Source: Vermiphilus sp.
GTDB lineage: Bacteria; Ratteibacteria; UBA8468; B48-G9; JAFGKM01
Direction: 5' to 3'
NCBI GenBank assembly: GCA_020722825.1
Contig: DYKC01000077.1
Span: 1-5,181, forward strand
DNA: 5,181 bases
Below, in pieces: positions 5,143 to 5,181 of this stretch. Below the pieces are notes generated by a model. It did no database searches. It saw nothing but the letters and a program-made list of their open reading frames with translations, and had not been told where the DNA came from. How positions within the stretch are numbered: position 1 is the first letter of the stretch; every line of letters starts with the position of its first letter. The position numbers and the translations under genes are program-made.

Positions 5143-5181
5143 ATGAATAATAGAATACCACCATCTGAGAAAATAAGCAAG
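5143..5181 (+). CDS. Start of an unidentified protein, cut by the window end
   Basis: The ATG at 5143 follows a good ribosome binding site, AAGGAG at 5131-5136, with a 6-nt gap. The reading frame stays open for 13 codons to the end of the window (MNNRIPPSEKISK). The fragment is too short to assign. It does not resemble a RuvB N-terminus that I recognise, although ruvB would be the expected neighbour of ruvA. The call rests on the ribosome site and open frame only. Confidence 0.6.
   Translation, partial: MNNRIPPSEKISK

Overview
This is a bacterial chromosomal segment, moderately AT-rich, with every supported gene on the + strand. It holds housekeeping genes for translation and for Holliday-junction repair. 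The 5S rRNA body and the strong GGAGG-type ribosome binding sites are bacterial. A LexA box of the Bacillus/Gram-positive type lies upstream of the repair genes, which argues against a typical gammaproteobacterium. I cannot name the phylum. The combination of an EF-G-2-type factor, a bifunctional-nuclease-family gene and yebC-ruvC-ruvA fits a Firmicutes-like or deep-branching, possibly uncultured, lineage.

Layout: (1) Positions 1-60 hold a promoter-like sequence directly in front of a complete 5S rRNA (about 61-181). (2) Positions 182-328 hold a strong extended -10 promoter whose core is covered by a near-perfect 35-bp palindrome (207-241), then a leader and a strong ribosome binding site. 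(3) Positions 329-2350 encode an EF-G-like GTPase of the EF-G-2 class, overlapped by 8 nt by a bifunctional nuclease (DUF151) gene ending at 2888. (4) Positions 2889-3123 are an intergenic control region with crossing inverted repeats, a weak promoter and a LexA/SOS box at 3066-3081. (5) yebC, ruvC and ruvA (3124-4932) are packed as one operon, with a 2-nt gap and then a 35-nt overlap. (6) Positions 4933-5142 are non-coding and rich in inverted and direct repeats. They include a weak terminator candidate and a possible structured leader for a gene that starts at 5143 and runs off the window.

How the genes work together: the first transcription unit probably makes an auxiliary translational GTPase together with a small nuclease-family protein. 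The second couples YebC, a factor linked to translation through difficult sequences and to transcription regulation, with the RuvC resolvase and the RuvA junction-binding protein. The LexA box suggests this whole unit is DNA-damage inducible. RuvB, the partner ATPase, is not seen here. No clearly new multi-gene system is visible. The least explained parts are the three regulatory regions (207-241, 2963-3081 and 4941-5136) and the unidentified last gene.
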